Assembly (NCBI GenBank): GCA_030998225.1
Contig: JAPYXD010000696.1
Coordinates: 2,790,001-2,854,000 of the forward strand
Length of the DNA stretch: 64,000 nt
Source: Diplolepis rosae
Lineage: Eukaryota > Arthropoda > Insecta > Hymenoptera > Diplolepididae
Direction: 5' to 3'
The translations under genes and the position numbers were made by a program. Below are positions 36,478 through 47,215 of this stretch, one piece after another (positions within the stretch are counted from its first letter, which is position 1; the number at the start of each line of letters is the position of its first letter). The notes under the pieces were generated by a model that ran no database searches, had not been told where the DNA came from, and saw only the letters and a program-made list of their open reading frames with translations.

Positions 36478-39446
36478 CACGTGGTAGGAGATCTGACAAC
36501 GCCGTGTTTCACACATATATATAGATATACAGGTATAATGCGTTATGGAAAGCGTAGTCTAACACGGACGTATACCGTGGAACATGTCTGAGTGGAAGAA
36601 GCTGGAAGAAAATCCATAAAAACAAGCAAGATTCTTTTGGAAAGGCAAAAGGGTAACAGAGAAGGTGTATAAAAGAAGATGTTTGGATACAAATTTTAAC
36701 AAAAATTTGAGGAATATTCACGGTACGAAGAGAGGTACTCATAACCTCAACAATGATGAACTCCAAAACGATGGCAATTGTAAAATGGTTGAAATTGAAG
36801 GACGTAGAATCATACACATGAAGACTCTTGGAGATCAAATGTTTTGCAACAAGTGTAAATCCATACTCTCCTTGCAGGATATTGTGAGTGAGGAACGATA
36901 CGGATTAGCTTCTGTATTCAAGGTGTAAGGTCGAAAATGCAAACTAATTTCTAAAGTTGAAACGGACAAAAAACATGTAGTTTGTAAAGATAAAAAACAT
37001 GATGGTTCAGAACAAAACTGTGATAAATCCAAGGAATGTCTACATTATGATACTAATACAAAGGGAGTTATAGGTTTGTATATGTGCTAACTTGTATAAT
37101 TGTGTGTGTGTGTATATATATGATATAGAAATATCTTTCTAAATAATTATTACATTTATAGGCGTACTCAATGGAGGAATTGGAAATACGCAATTCAACA
37201 AAGTATTGACGAATTTTGATATTCCAGAGATGTATTGGTCGACATATAAAAATCATGAAGTTGGAGTGGCCATCGAGAGTATGGCCTACGAGAGTTGATT
37301 CGAGCAGCCTATGAAGAAAGATTGAAGACCATAGAAAATAAACAAGATGTTGTAAAGTTATTGTAAGCGTTGAAATTGTACATTCTGATTATTTTTTACT
37401 ATTGATTTTTTTCAACTCATCTACAATTTATATTTTTTAATTTTACATTTTGATCAATTTTCAAGTATTTACTTCTGATTTTTGTGTTCGTTGTTGAGTT
37501 TTATTTATTTATTTATTTTTACTAATTATGATAAATATTAAGTATTTTTTGTTTTAATGATTTGTAGCTGAATTGATTGATTTTTATAATATACAAAGTA
37601 CTAATTCATTACACGCTACATATACCATATATATATATGTATGTATTTCGCAGAATATTGGAAACGATACGAACGTGGCTACTGCTATTAGAAATATTCC
37701 AGATCATTGTTTTAATAGTCATGAAAATTGTGGTGAATGGTGCGGCCATAAAAATAATCCAGACACTTATACCCATTCACTAATTAAAGAAGGTTTTAAA
37801 AATCCTAATTTGTTTCAAAGTTTAAGAAATATATTTGAAACTCTAGCAAATAATGCAAGCTCGTTTTCAGCAGGTGCTTCAAGCAAATGCTAACGAAAGC
37901 TTGAATTCTATGATAGCAAGTAAAGCGCCAAAAAATAAAATGTATGGCACGTCTCCGCCTGGTGATGTGAGAGTAGTGTGTGCTATCAATATAAAGATCG
38001 ATGGCGAGCAGTACGTCGTAGGCTTAGCTGAAAAGTTGTCGTTATCACCAGGCAAATATGCAAAGAAGTATACTACTCAAAAAGACTTATATTCTAGGAA
38101 AAAATATACGAATTCGTTGACACGTACCTTTAAAAAGCGACATTTATTCTTAAGGAAACGTAAGACTGATTTAAGACATAAAAAGGAGCTTTTAGAAGGA
38201 ACAACCTATGAATCTGATATAGGGCTCCTTGATTTAGATGCAATTATTTCTATTGCAGAAATAACTGATAATGAGCCTATTGTTATTCTATTCGATTTGA
38301 AAACTGGCGGCCTTAGCAAGAGCGCGGATATTTTGCAAATAGCAGCTAAATGCCAAAACTTTACATTTTCCGTGTATATTAAACCTAGTCAACAAATTAA
38401 TGAAGGAGCAAATTTAGTTACTGGTTTACGGTATGACGACGGAAATCTAACGTTACACGGAAATATACTTAAAACGGTTCCCTTATCGGACGCTATAATT
38501 GCATTTTATGAGTTTTTGTACTTGTTTCAAAAGAAATGTGTGCTAACAGCTCACAATTGCAATTTTGATTGTCCACGGTTATTAAATGCGGTCAAAATTA
38601 CATTTATGGAAAAATATTACCAATAAGTTATTTTAGGATTTGCGGATACATTGCCTTTGATAAAAAAATGTAATCAAAATAAAGGTAAAGGCGAAAATAA
38701 ATTGGAAACTGTCGCAAACAATATGAATATAGATACAAGTCAAGCTCATAATGATCTTGATGACGTTGTGATATTGGATAAAGTCTTAGAAAATTTTAAC
38801 ATAACCAATGATACTTTAATTGACCGTGTTGTAACTTTAGTGGAAATTGAGAAAAAATAATTGTTTGCCAAAGAATTACCTGGTGCTTTAAAAGAATTGA
38901 GTGCTTTAAACGAATGCACATCACTAGCAATGAAAAAAAGAATTGTTGCTGCTGGCATTAGCTATACTAAGATTTTGGAAACTTATGAAGAAGAAAAACT
39001 TATATAGTAGGTTGGCAAAAATTATTTGACAAGGATGAATCCGGTATTGCCAGAGTTACAGTGAACAAAAAAGTCGTATGAAAAATTTACGACTTATTTG
39101 AAAAAGATTCAACTCCCGCTATGCAAAATAACTAACATAAGAAATGTAATATTTATATTAAATAATAAGATTGTTAACGAATTATGAAAGTTGAGATTTA
39201 TCTATGATTGATGTTTTATAACATATTTATTTATACTACGAATTTCCGAATTTCATATTAAAATAAAAAAAACAATATTAAACATTGGTTTTTATTATTT
39301 ATTATTACCACTATAGTTTTATAATATTAATTTATCTAAAACTTATAAAAATCAATCATTTTCAGTCAGATTGCGATACTACGAGTATTTGAAACGATCG
39401 CGCCACCTAACCTCTCGTACAGCGTTGCCAGATTTCTGATACCGTG
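36478..39446 (+). mobile_element. Mutator-like element carrying transposase plus exonuclease
   Basis: An imperfect inverted pair is visible: the left GGTAGGAGATCTGACAACGC matches the inverse of the right end, whose outward reading is GGTATCAGAAATCTGGCAAC (ends near 39446). The gene between them belongs to the insect Mutator-like transposase family. A target duplication was not found, so the ends are approximate. The element lies between the P-like copy and the second gene of the surrounding element. Confidence 0.55.
36665..38998 (+). pseudogene. Mutator-like transposase fused to DEDDh exonuclease, broken
   Basis: Starts MYKRRCLDTNFNKNLRNIHG. The first part has the family block EGRRIIHMKTLGDQMFCNKC and LSLQDIVSEERYGLASVF, then a TAA. 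A probable intron (about 37073-37162) precedes GVLNGGIGNTQFNKVL. The central catalytic part is missing. From 37655, after a TTTCGCAG acceptor, come CFNSHENCGEWCGHK and, after a frameshift near 37885, ANESLNSMIASKAPKN, both typical of the family. From about 38270 a 3'-5' exonuclease domain follows: FDLKTGGLSKSADILQIAA (motif I, where the usual D-x-E reads D-x-K), AHNCNFDCPRLL (motif II) and QAHNDLDDVVIL (motif III), with a stop at 38624. It cannot make an active enzyme. Confidence 0.8.
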
Positions 39447-39812
39447 TGCATAACGGACGAAAAAACACATTTTCTGGCTATTCCTTTATTTATTAATAAT
39501 GTTGCAAGTACCCTCAGAGTATTTTCTAAATCAATACGTGTTCTTCAGATATTTTTTTATTATATACAAAATTTCCGAAGCAATCTTGGCGTCAATCGCT
39601 TTGTAATACGTCATTGAGTGCTCTGAAACTGCATTTTCGCATAAGAACCCATGTTAAAAAGTAAAAAATTAAAACATTTATTTCTCAGCTTCTAGGTACC
39701 TTAGCTTTCCAGTACTTTACATGTGTGCTTTTTAGATAAAAACTAACCTATATACCAATTTTCAGAATTTATTTGGCGTTATTTCTATTCATGCTAGAAC
39801 CTCCTTAAGGCT
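39447..39812. other. Spacer upstream of the second transposon gene
   Basis: AT-rich DNA. It may contain upstream exons or the promoter of the gene at 39813, but no frame is convincing. Confidence 0.35.
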
Positions 39813-41945
39813 TTGATATTTCACCTTCACTTAGAGCATAATGCAACTTGCTTACAGAAGTATAAGTGTGGAGAGAATGCCGGTCCTGCAAAATTTGACA
39901 TTCTTCGATGTTTTAAAAGGCACCTAAAGAGCACTCATAATTTTTTAAATGACTTTGTTTCTAGCCCAAATCAACCTACGAGTGGTTTAGAAAGTGAATG
40001 TGAAGTTGATGCTGATAGTCACGACAGTGCGCCTAAAATTTCAAACGAGCCTCAAACATGCAATATTTCACTGGAAGATTTTAAAGCTTCTCTTCAAGTT
40101 CAAGCTGAGGCATTTGTATCAAAGTTATACAGTAAGCCTAATCTTCCAAGGAATCACGTTCAGCATATCATTGATGATACTGACGTATTTTTAGGCGGTG
40201 GCTACCTTAACATTTTAAAAGAAAACTGTTTACAGTCACTTCACTCGTGCAATGCTGATGTGCAAGTTGTAACCGATCTTCAGAAAATGTTTGATGTTCT
40301 CCAAGAGCCGTTTAAAGAACTAAAGACTGAATACCAAAGACTGAAATGTTTCAAAGCATCTAGTGATTATATTTCTCCTGAAAGTTATTCACTAGGACGG
40401 GAACTAGTATTATCAAGAAAACGCGCCCACGATGGGGAACGGAGGGCGGAATGGGTTGATGTCGAAGTAGAATCTTTTCCATTACGACATGCGCTTAAGA
40501 AATTTTTAGAACTCCCAAATTCCCTAAATGATATTTTGTCCTATGTTCAATCTCTAAAATCTGAAACTGATACAATCTCTAATTTTGTGCATTGTGAGTT
40601 GTGGAAATCCAAAATTCAAAATTTTAATAATGACATAGTTTTACCTTTGTTTATACTTTTTGACGACTTTGAATGTAATAACGCTTTAGGCCCTAATTCC
40701 GGAAAATTAGGTGCAGTCTATGCATCAATCCCTTGCCTACCTCCTGAATGCAGAGCAGCTCTTGAAAATATTTTTTTGACTTTATTGTTTAACAGTAAAG
40801 ACAAGGAAGAATTTTCAAATAAAAAAGTTCTTCAGCCCCTTATTGATGAGCTGAAGTTTCTTGAAGAGACTGGTATTATGGTTCAGACTTCAGAGGGTGA
40901 GAAGAAAATTTATTTTTCACTTGGTCTTGTGATAGGCGATAACCTGGGTGTCCATCAAATTTGTGGATTTGTGGAGAGTTTTAAAGCAAATTATCCATGT
41001 AGATTTTGCAAAGCAACCAAGGAACAAGTGCAGGTATTGGAAAAGATTGATGAGACACTCTTAAGGAACGTATACAACTACAAGGAAGATGCTTCTAAAA
41101 AAATGTCACTGTTACGGGAATAAACTCTGAGTGCGAGTTCAATAAGATACCCTCATTCCATGTAACTTCCAATTATGCCGTGGATGTTATGCATGACCTT
41201 GCGGAGGGAGTTATCCCCTATGCCATGGGACGTATCAGACCTAATTGCAAAAAAGTTTTTTACTTTGCATGATTTAAATAATGGAATTCGTATGTTTAAC
41301 TTTGGGCCTGAGGTTACAAATAAACCACCAGTTATCACAGAGGAAAAGCTTAAAAAGAAAAAAGTCAAGATGTCAGCTTCTCAATCTTTCTGCTTTGTTC
41401 GTCACTTTGGTGCATTGGTTGGGGACTTAATTCCAAACGATAATATGAGTTGGAATTTGTACCTAACTTTAATGAGAGTTCTTGATGTTGCTCTTGCAAA
41501 GACTGTGCCAAAGAGTACTTGTATTACCTTTCCGGTATTAGTGCAGGAACTTATTCACGAATATAAAAGACAAGGGAATGTACTAAAACCTAAATTTCAC
41601 TTTTTGCTACACTACGCTATGGTATTTAAAATGTGTGGTCCAGTTTCTCATTTATCTTGTATAAGATTCGAGGGTAAACATAGGCAGCTTAAACAAACAG
41701 CTATTAGCAATATGTCCCGTGTTAACTTATCTTATTCCGTTGGAATTAAGCACCAGTTAAACTTGTGTAACAGGTTTAAAGCTAACAAAAGTATTTTGCC
41801 TGCATTAGAAATAGGCTCTATTCAAGAAATGTATTTAGCGGACCATAAAAAATACTTTGACTTCTTGCTTTCACTCCCAGCATCATTAAGAAATACAGAG
41901 GTGATGAATTTATCTCCAAAAAAAAAAGTATATCAGGAAAAATAA
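39813..41945 (+). pseudogene. Large putative transposase of the D-x-MHD-LxEGV family, two frameshifts
   Basis: The first frame (to 41123) starts with a zinc-finger-like segment (HLHLEHNATCLQKYKCGENA, then FKRHLKSTH), has a helical middle, then a conserved block LPLFILFDDFECNNALGP, KLGAVYASIPCLPPECRAAL, YFSLGLVIGDNLGVHQICGF and NYPCRFCKATKEQ. A frameshift in the A run at about 41097 leads to SFHVTSNYAVDVMHDLAEGV. Another near 41230 leads to the last frame with LHDLNNGIRMFNFGPE, LKPKFHFLLHYAMVFKMCGP and IRFEGKHRQLKQT, ending at 41945. The conserved Asp/His residues and the PCRFC zinc pair resemble CACTA and KDZ transposases, so I infer the catalytic gene of the surrounding element. Only two small lesions make it recent. 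Confidence 0.65.
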
Positions 41946-41999
41946 TAGATAATTTTTGTTAACAAAATTGAAACCTAAGTGATGTTTCATTGAGACCGT

Positions 42000-42264
42000 A
42001 AAAAACTATACGTTTTCCAGCGTAGGCGCACGTGGACATGAGTCGTCTTTAGGACGTCTTGAAGATGTCCCTATTTTATAGGACTTCTATGTCTGACCAA
42101 ATGTAGTATATCTTTTATTGAACGTCCCGGTTCCTAAATACTTTTTTATGACATGAGACGTTTAAAAGAATCATTTAGACAGACATAGAAGTCCTAGGGA
42201 CGTCTTTAGGGCGTTCTAAAGATGATTCATGTCCCCTTCCCCACTACAGTGCCGCCCGTAGATT
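42000..42264. repeat. Short inverted GACGTC/TAGAAGTCC repeat patch
   Basis: TAGGACTTCTATGTCTG near 42078-42094 is the inverse of CAGACATAGAAGTCCTA near 42179-42195, and GTCTTTAGGACGTCTT-type phrases recur around both. It lies just inside the right end of the candidate transposon and forms a hairpin of unknown meaning. Confidence 0.5.
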
Positions 42265-42511
42265 TTGCAATCGAAAATAGCTGGTACAGCAAATTTGGAA
42301 TTGTAGACTTTGCAAGACATATTTTGCTAATTCATATTGCTGCAGGCTCGGATTGCTACCGACAACAAGAAAAAATTGTTGTGCTAGCAAAATCGTAGTA
42401 GCAATTTAAATTTGTACTTAGAGCAAAGAAATTTGTATGTTCTATATCAACAAATGAATTTTGCTGGGGTAGCAAAAAAATTGCTGGCGCAGCAAATTAT
42501 TTCTCTCCGTG
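42265..42511 (-). repeat. Right end and subterminal repeats of the two-gene element
   Basis: Inverted counterpart of the left end, with many TTGCTG, TAGCAA and CAGCAAA motifs, ending in TTTCTCTCCGTG followed by TA. Confidence 0.6.
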
Positions 42512-42734
42512 TATAGGGAACGGTGACGGTCTCGTATAAGGGAACGCTCATTGGAAGGAATCTTGAGTGTATTCTTGAGAAAACTCAAAAAACTTATTAA
42601 ATACTTAATGGAGTATGAACATAAGAAAAAACTGTAACGCATTGACTTTCCCGAAAACATCCGTTTTTCTGTTGCATAAAGTACGCACAGATAATGTATA
42701 AATTCGCATATACTCCTTTTTTGATATTTTAGAA

Positions 42735-43312
42735 GCAAAATTATGTGAAGAACCACATTTACATGGACCCGATTTTTCTCAACCTTTTATACTTACAACA
42801 GATGGCTAAGAATTTTCAAAAGGAGGGATTTTATCACAAGGAAAAATAGGGAAAGATAAGCCAATAGCATATACTTCAGGTAATCTAAATGATACTGAAA
42901 AAAAATACAATACGAATGAAAAAGAAGCTATTGCTATAATATTTTGTGTGATTCATTTTCTTCCTGATTTGTATGAAAAAAAATTATCTAGATATAACTA
43001 TATAGTAACAACAAATTTTGTTACGACAAATGGGACGCCTCGTAATAACGGACCAGAAGTTTTAAAAAAAGGGGGAACTTTAAGAAAATTTAAAAATTCG
43101 CAAATTTGTAAAATGGAATATTAAGAGGAATAATAAAAGAAAATTACTTATATTTCCCCCCTCTAATTGAAAAAGAAACTAAGGATAACTTATTCGAAAC
43201 TTTAAATAACGTAAAATTATAGTTTTTAATGGAATAACGCAATATCACACAAAGGAGCAACGTCCTCAATTGATTGAAGAAGCTCATTCTTCTGCATTAG
43301 GAGATCATAACT
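42735..43312 (+). pseudogene. Gypsy RNase H and integrase N-terminus relic
   Basis: Plus strand. EEPHLHGPDFSQPFILTTDG matches the start of the Ty3/Gypsy RNase H domain, followed after a stop by ILSQGKIGKDKPIAYTSGNL and EKKYNTNEKEAIAIIFCVIH, which contain the expected Glu helix. After a degraded stretch, THKEQRPQLIEEAHSSALGD near 43240-43310 resembles the His-containing N-terminal module of integrase. No LTR is close. It may come from the same family as the gag relic at 6.9-7.4 kb, but that cannot be decided here. Confidence 0.7.
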
Positions 43313-43735
43313 AATAGTTCTTCTGACTCGTGCTTTATCCCTTCATTCTTTAATATTTTGAAGCGTTTAGCCCAGCTAAACTTGTCAAATGCTTTTTTTA
43401 AGTCGAAAAATGCAATAAAAGTTGGTTTCCCTACTCGTAGTCTACCCTTCTGAATCAATCGTGATGAGAGTAATGCTTCTCTACATCCATTTTTTTCTAC
43501 AACCGAACTAATTTTCGTCGAATGAGCTTTCTATTGTCTGTTCTATTCTTCTATAGATGATTGTAGTTAGAATTTTAGACGCATGTATCATTAGGCTAAT
43601 GCTACTGTAGTTCTCGTATTTGTCTGCTCTCAATTTTTTCGGTATAGTTATAGTTTTGTTAACCTTGTAGTCGTTTACTCTGCTCGTCCTTAGTTCTGTA
43701 GGAACTCTGCTGCTATTAAATCTACTCATGGAGCT
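43313..43735 (-). pseudogene. LINE reverse transcriptase relic
   Basis: Minus strand from 43735. ITIPKKLRADKYENYSSISL is the standard RT motif 1 region, followed by MIHASKILTTIIYRRIEQTI and, in another frame, a Q-FGFRK-like block. FIAFFDLKKAFDKFSWAKRF at about 43430-43380 contains the first catalytic Asp. The copy ends at 43313 against the Gypsy fragment, before the second catalytic motif. This RT is of the Jockey/CR1-like group, distinct from the R1-like relic at 16-17.7 kb. Confidence 0.75.
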
Positions 43736-43775
43736 TTATTCTCTTTTAGCCCCGTGAGTATTTTTATAAATTAAA

Positions 43776-43940
43776 ATGGAACGATACACGCTTCAACAAC
43801 GCATTGGAATTGTTAAAATTCACTACTTCACTGTTTGGTGCGGTCTTCGGGCAGGAGGGATCATTGGACCTTATTTTTTTTAAATTAAGCTGGAGGGTCT
43901 GTTTCGGCGAATGGATTACGCTATCGAACCATGATTAATG
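43776..43940 (+). pseudogene. Deleted Tc1-like (DUF4817-type) transposase relic
   Basis: MERYTLQQRIGIVKIHY at 43776 is the usual N-terminus of this family. It is followed without the whole middle by FTVWCGLRAGGIIGPYFF and a NGLRYRTMI-like segment from the catalytic core. A large internal deletion therefore joins the first 17 codons to a point past the first catalytic Asp. It runs into a mariner fragment in the opposite direction. Confidence 0.7.
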
Positions 43941-44259
43941 AAAAAATTGTAAACACACTACCTTCTGATATCTTTAAGGTGTCAACTATCTCATCCAACT
44001 TCAATTTACGATCGCCCAAAACTATTTTGCGGACTTTCGTTATGTTTTTCGGAACAACTGCTGATTTTTGGCGATCAGAGCGTTCAGCGCCATCGGCGTT
44101 TGTACGACCGCGTTTAGCTTCGGCATACCAGTCGATGATTGTTGATTGCCCTGGTGCAGAGTACCCACAATGCTTATCAAGCCACTGCTTTGCTTCAACA
44201 GTATTTTCTCCCATTAGAAAGCAATGTTTGATTAACACTCGAAACTCTTTTTTATCCAT
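43941..44259 (-). pseudogene. Mariner transposase N-terminal DNA-binding half
   Basis: Minus strand, starting MDKKEFRVLIKHCFLMGENT at 44259. Both helix-turn-helix modules are intact, joined by a GRTNADGAERS linker, and the second reads DEIVDTLKISEGSVFTI. The catalytic domain is absent: the frame ends where the Tc1-like fragment begins. Upstream (44330-44440) the sequence around GTGCCACCTTTATTTCAGAC probably belongs to the mariner 5' untranslated region and terminus. Confidence 0.85.
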
Positions 44260-44440
44260 TGTTTTGAAAATGACAAAAGTTGCTTCACCAAAACTTCTGT
44301 AACTTCTGAACTAAACATCAGATTGTCATGATATTTTAAAATTTAACGTTTGAAGGTTGGTACTGTCCAAAAATCATATGGATTTTACAACAGTAGTGCC
44401 ACCTTTATTTCAGACCGGAAACTTATTGGGTGATGTGTTA

Positions 44441-46550
44441 TAATAAATTGAAATCTAATGCATTTAAAAAAAAGCAGTCTACTCATCTTTCAAAAATTCG
44501 ATTGGGAATGCTTTGCCGCCGTGCTCGAACTGGGGGGGGGGGGGGGGGTCACGTCTAGCTATGTATTTGAATGTATATAATACGCACAGACTAAGTCTAT
44601 TAAAAATGTAGAAAAAAACTGTATAAGATGAACCAGACGTACGGAGAAGTACGGAGAAGGAAAGGGGCCCTTTTCTTCCAGGAAAATATGACTACATCAC
44701 GTGACACATGAAGCTAAAGAGAAACAAAATAAGACCAACACAAAAGCAAGCCGTTCAATTTTTCTTCAAAGGGCATAGCCGGGTTTCCATGTGAAATCGG
44801 CCTTAAAACCGAATCAAATTTCGCATCAACCATATGAAAGGGGTTGGGCAAGAGATTATTTTGCCAAATTTTCAGATCATTATCTGCCATTTTAAATGAG
44901 TTATGGCGGATTTTACCATTTTCGATTTTTCCTTTTTCTAGCTAAACTAATCATAGGAAAATTTTGAAAAAAAATCAGGATTGTTTTTTCCAATGGAAGG
45001 CACATTCGTAAACTTTTGCAGATTTTTTCATGCATAATTCGTGATGCAAAAAATTGCGAAAATTTTTGCACGCAATTTTGTTCATGTTAAATTGCGCGAC
45101 CACTCTTTTTAATTATTCTATTCATTAGTTACCTATCGATAATTAAAACAGAATTTTTGCAGATTTTTTCAAGGTGTGGACGGGGCTAAAAAAAATGAAA
45201 ACCGTCAAAATACGCATTCTTCCAACATCTTACTATTAAATCACATTTTATAATAACAGTAGACAAATGAAAAAAAAAATTCATTTGGTAATCAATCCGT
45301 AACATGGTGTACTGCTGAAATTTTTGCAAAAATTTTGCAAAATATTCTGCAAATTTGTTTTGTTTCGAAAAATCGAAATTTTTAGATGCATTATGAACAA
45401 ATGGTTGATTGTCGTTAGTCGCAAGTCGAAATAGTGCTGCTAAAAATATCTTTTCGTATTCTTGAATAATTTTCGAATATACAGGTTAAATTAATTTCTC
45501 TTTGTTAAGAATAACTTACTCATTTTACCATACGAGACATCGAAAATGCCCTCAAATCGTCCTCCATTTACTTTACTTTTTGAAATTTTAATGAGCACAA
45601 ATAATAAGAAAAGCTCGTAAATTAAATAAGTAATTAACTTGAATTTCTGAATAACAAAAAATGTTTAGCAGTTATTTTGTATTGCAATACTTACTATTAC
45701 GTACGGATGGTAGGTGTGAGAAATAAATAATTAAATATTATAAATTAACATTTATTTAAAAGATGACAAGGTGTACGCGGAGGTCGTCCAAACTGTAGGA
45801 CACTTTCGTGTCCCTTTTTTTATTTTTAAGCGGGATCGCTTCCCGGTGTTTTTCCTAATTTTGACTCTCTACCGAAAGAAATATTTTTAAGAATGCCGAA
45901 ATTTATTTTTATGATGTTTTCTATACAGTGAATTTGGATTGTAAGGTTTTACACACATTTACTATGAACAAAAGGGTTTTAAAATTGCACGATACAGCTT
46001 ACCAATCGATGTTCTTAATTCTATCAGTTCAACTGATTTAATAACCAATCATCACGAAGCTAAGTTTTCTCCAGAATCAGTCATCTACCAAGGATTAATG
46101 ACCAGGACTTTAAGCAATACTAATAAAAAGTAAGTTTAAAATTTCAATTGCTGTGTCTTTTCTAAAATTCTTTCTACCCTGTCTCTTTAAATATAATTTT
46201 ATTCATATTTTTACAAATGTTTGGGTGCTGGTAACACTCCAGTACTAACATTTGTACATGTTTTGTCTCCTCTCTATCCAAAATCCTCGAATCAAAGGCA
46301 AGTGGCGTGCTCTCTTTTACGGGAATAGTACGACTTGTCCAAGATTCACATGTCTTTTCCCATTTTTTATTTTATTTGATGTTTATTTATTTTAATTTGG
46401 CTGAGAAGGATTTATTTATGAACAGTAGTCCTGGGTTATTGGAATTAATTTTCCAGACTTGAAACTGCTAAAGTTATTATATTCTCTTCCAGAATATAAT
46501 AATTTAAATTTAATAATTTGAATTTATTAAATTAAAATCTTTCTCTTATG
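44441..46550. other. No gene recognised; long G run
   Basis: A run of 17 G lies at 44532-44548 next to TGCTCGAACTGG. The rest is AT-rich sequence with no supported gene. Confidence 0.4.
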
Positions 46551-46566
46551 TGTCTTCAGATGTCAC

Positions 46567-46708
46567 ATTTCATATTGCCTCCTTTGAAAATCGGATTTTC
46601 GGTGCCTGTAGAGCGGGTTGATTTTCAACCCTCTAGGGATGAAAATCGTAGTTTCAACCCGCTCTACAGGTACCGAAAATCGGATTTTCAAAGGAGGCGC
46701 TATGAAAT
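46567..46708. repeat. Near-perfect 55-bp-arm hairpin
   Basis: Arms 46567-46621 and 46654-46708 are inverted with few mismatches around a 32-bp spacer. The arm contains CCTCCTTTGAAAATC and GCCTGTAGAGCGGGTT. It ends exactly where repeat B copy 2 starts. Confidence 0.85.
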
Positions 46709-47215
46709 AGTATATTACGTGCCTAGGCGCACAATGAGGGTTATTGCGCGACGAGCGACAATGCTCGCATGAGATCGAAGCCGTGACGAAGCTGAGACCA
46801 AGCCGAGACGAATCCGAGGCGCGATCAGTCCTGTGAGCATTGTCGCGAGTCTCGTAATTTCCCGAATTGTGTGCATTGGCACGTATTCTATTTTATGTGA
46901 CTTTGGTCACATAAGTATTGTAATTGTTTGCGGCGCTAGTCAGTACACTTGATATTTCGCGACTAGTCACGGCCATTTTGATTTTATCAATCTTGTGTAG
47001 TAGTGGTGGATTTTAATAGACGCATGCGCAGTTCAAATATACAAGGCTTTGTCAGTAGGGTGCTAACGCTGTACGAAGAAGAAGAAGAAGAATAAGAAGA
47101 AGATTGTGTTCCGCTGCATGGCTATAGGCGCATGCGCAGTTCAATTTTTACATTACATTCTTCTATAACCGAATACACAACATTGCGCTACTCTTAACTA
47201 TAGCGAAAAAACGAA
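46709..47215 (-). repeat. Dispersed repeat B, copy 2
   Basis: Inverted copy of 29278-29748. It has an extra segment of GAGACCAAGCCGAGACGAAT type near 46770-46818 absent from copy 1, and an expanded GAAGAA tract. Confidence 0.75.

Larger units (their letters stand above)
30385..42511 (+). mobile_element. Candidate two-gene DNA transposon (CACGGAGA ends), with nested insertions
   Basis: The left end CACGGAGAAAAAT (30385) and right end ATTTCTCTCCGTG (ending 42511) are inverted and each abuts TA. For about 250 bp inside each end CAGCAA/TTGCTG motifs recur many times, as subterminal transposase-binding repeats do in CACTA-type elements. Two plus-strand genes fill the element: 31215-33600 (intact) and 39813-41945 (two frameshifts). 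Between them a P-like copy (33765-36373) with its own duplication and a Mutator-like element (about 36478-39446) are inserted, so the original length would be roughly 6.5 kb. The pairing of the two ends, separated by 12 kb, is inference. Superfamily is unsure; CACTA/CMC-like or KDZ-like are possible. Confidence 0.55.

Noticed and set aside
29278..47215. Repeat B copies as the ends of an 18-kb transposon
   Set aside because: This would overlap, not nest with, the CACGGAGA element; independent dispersed copies explain it better.
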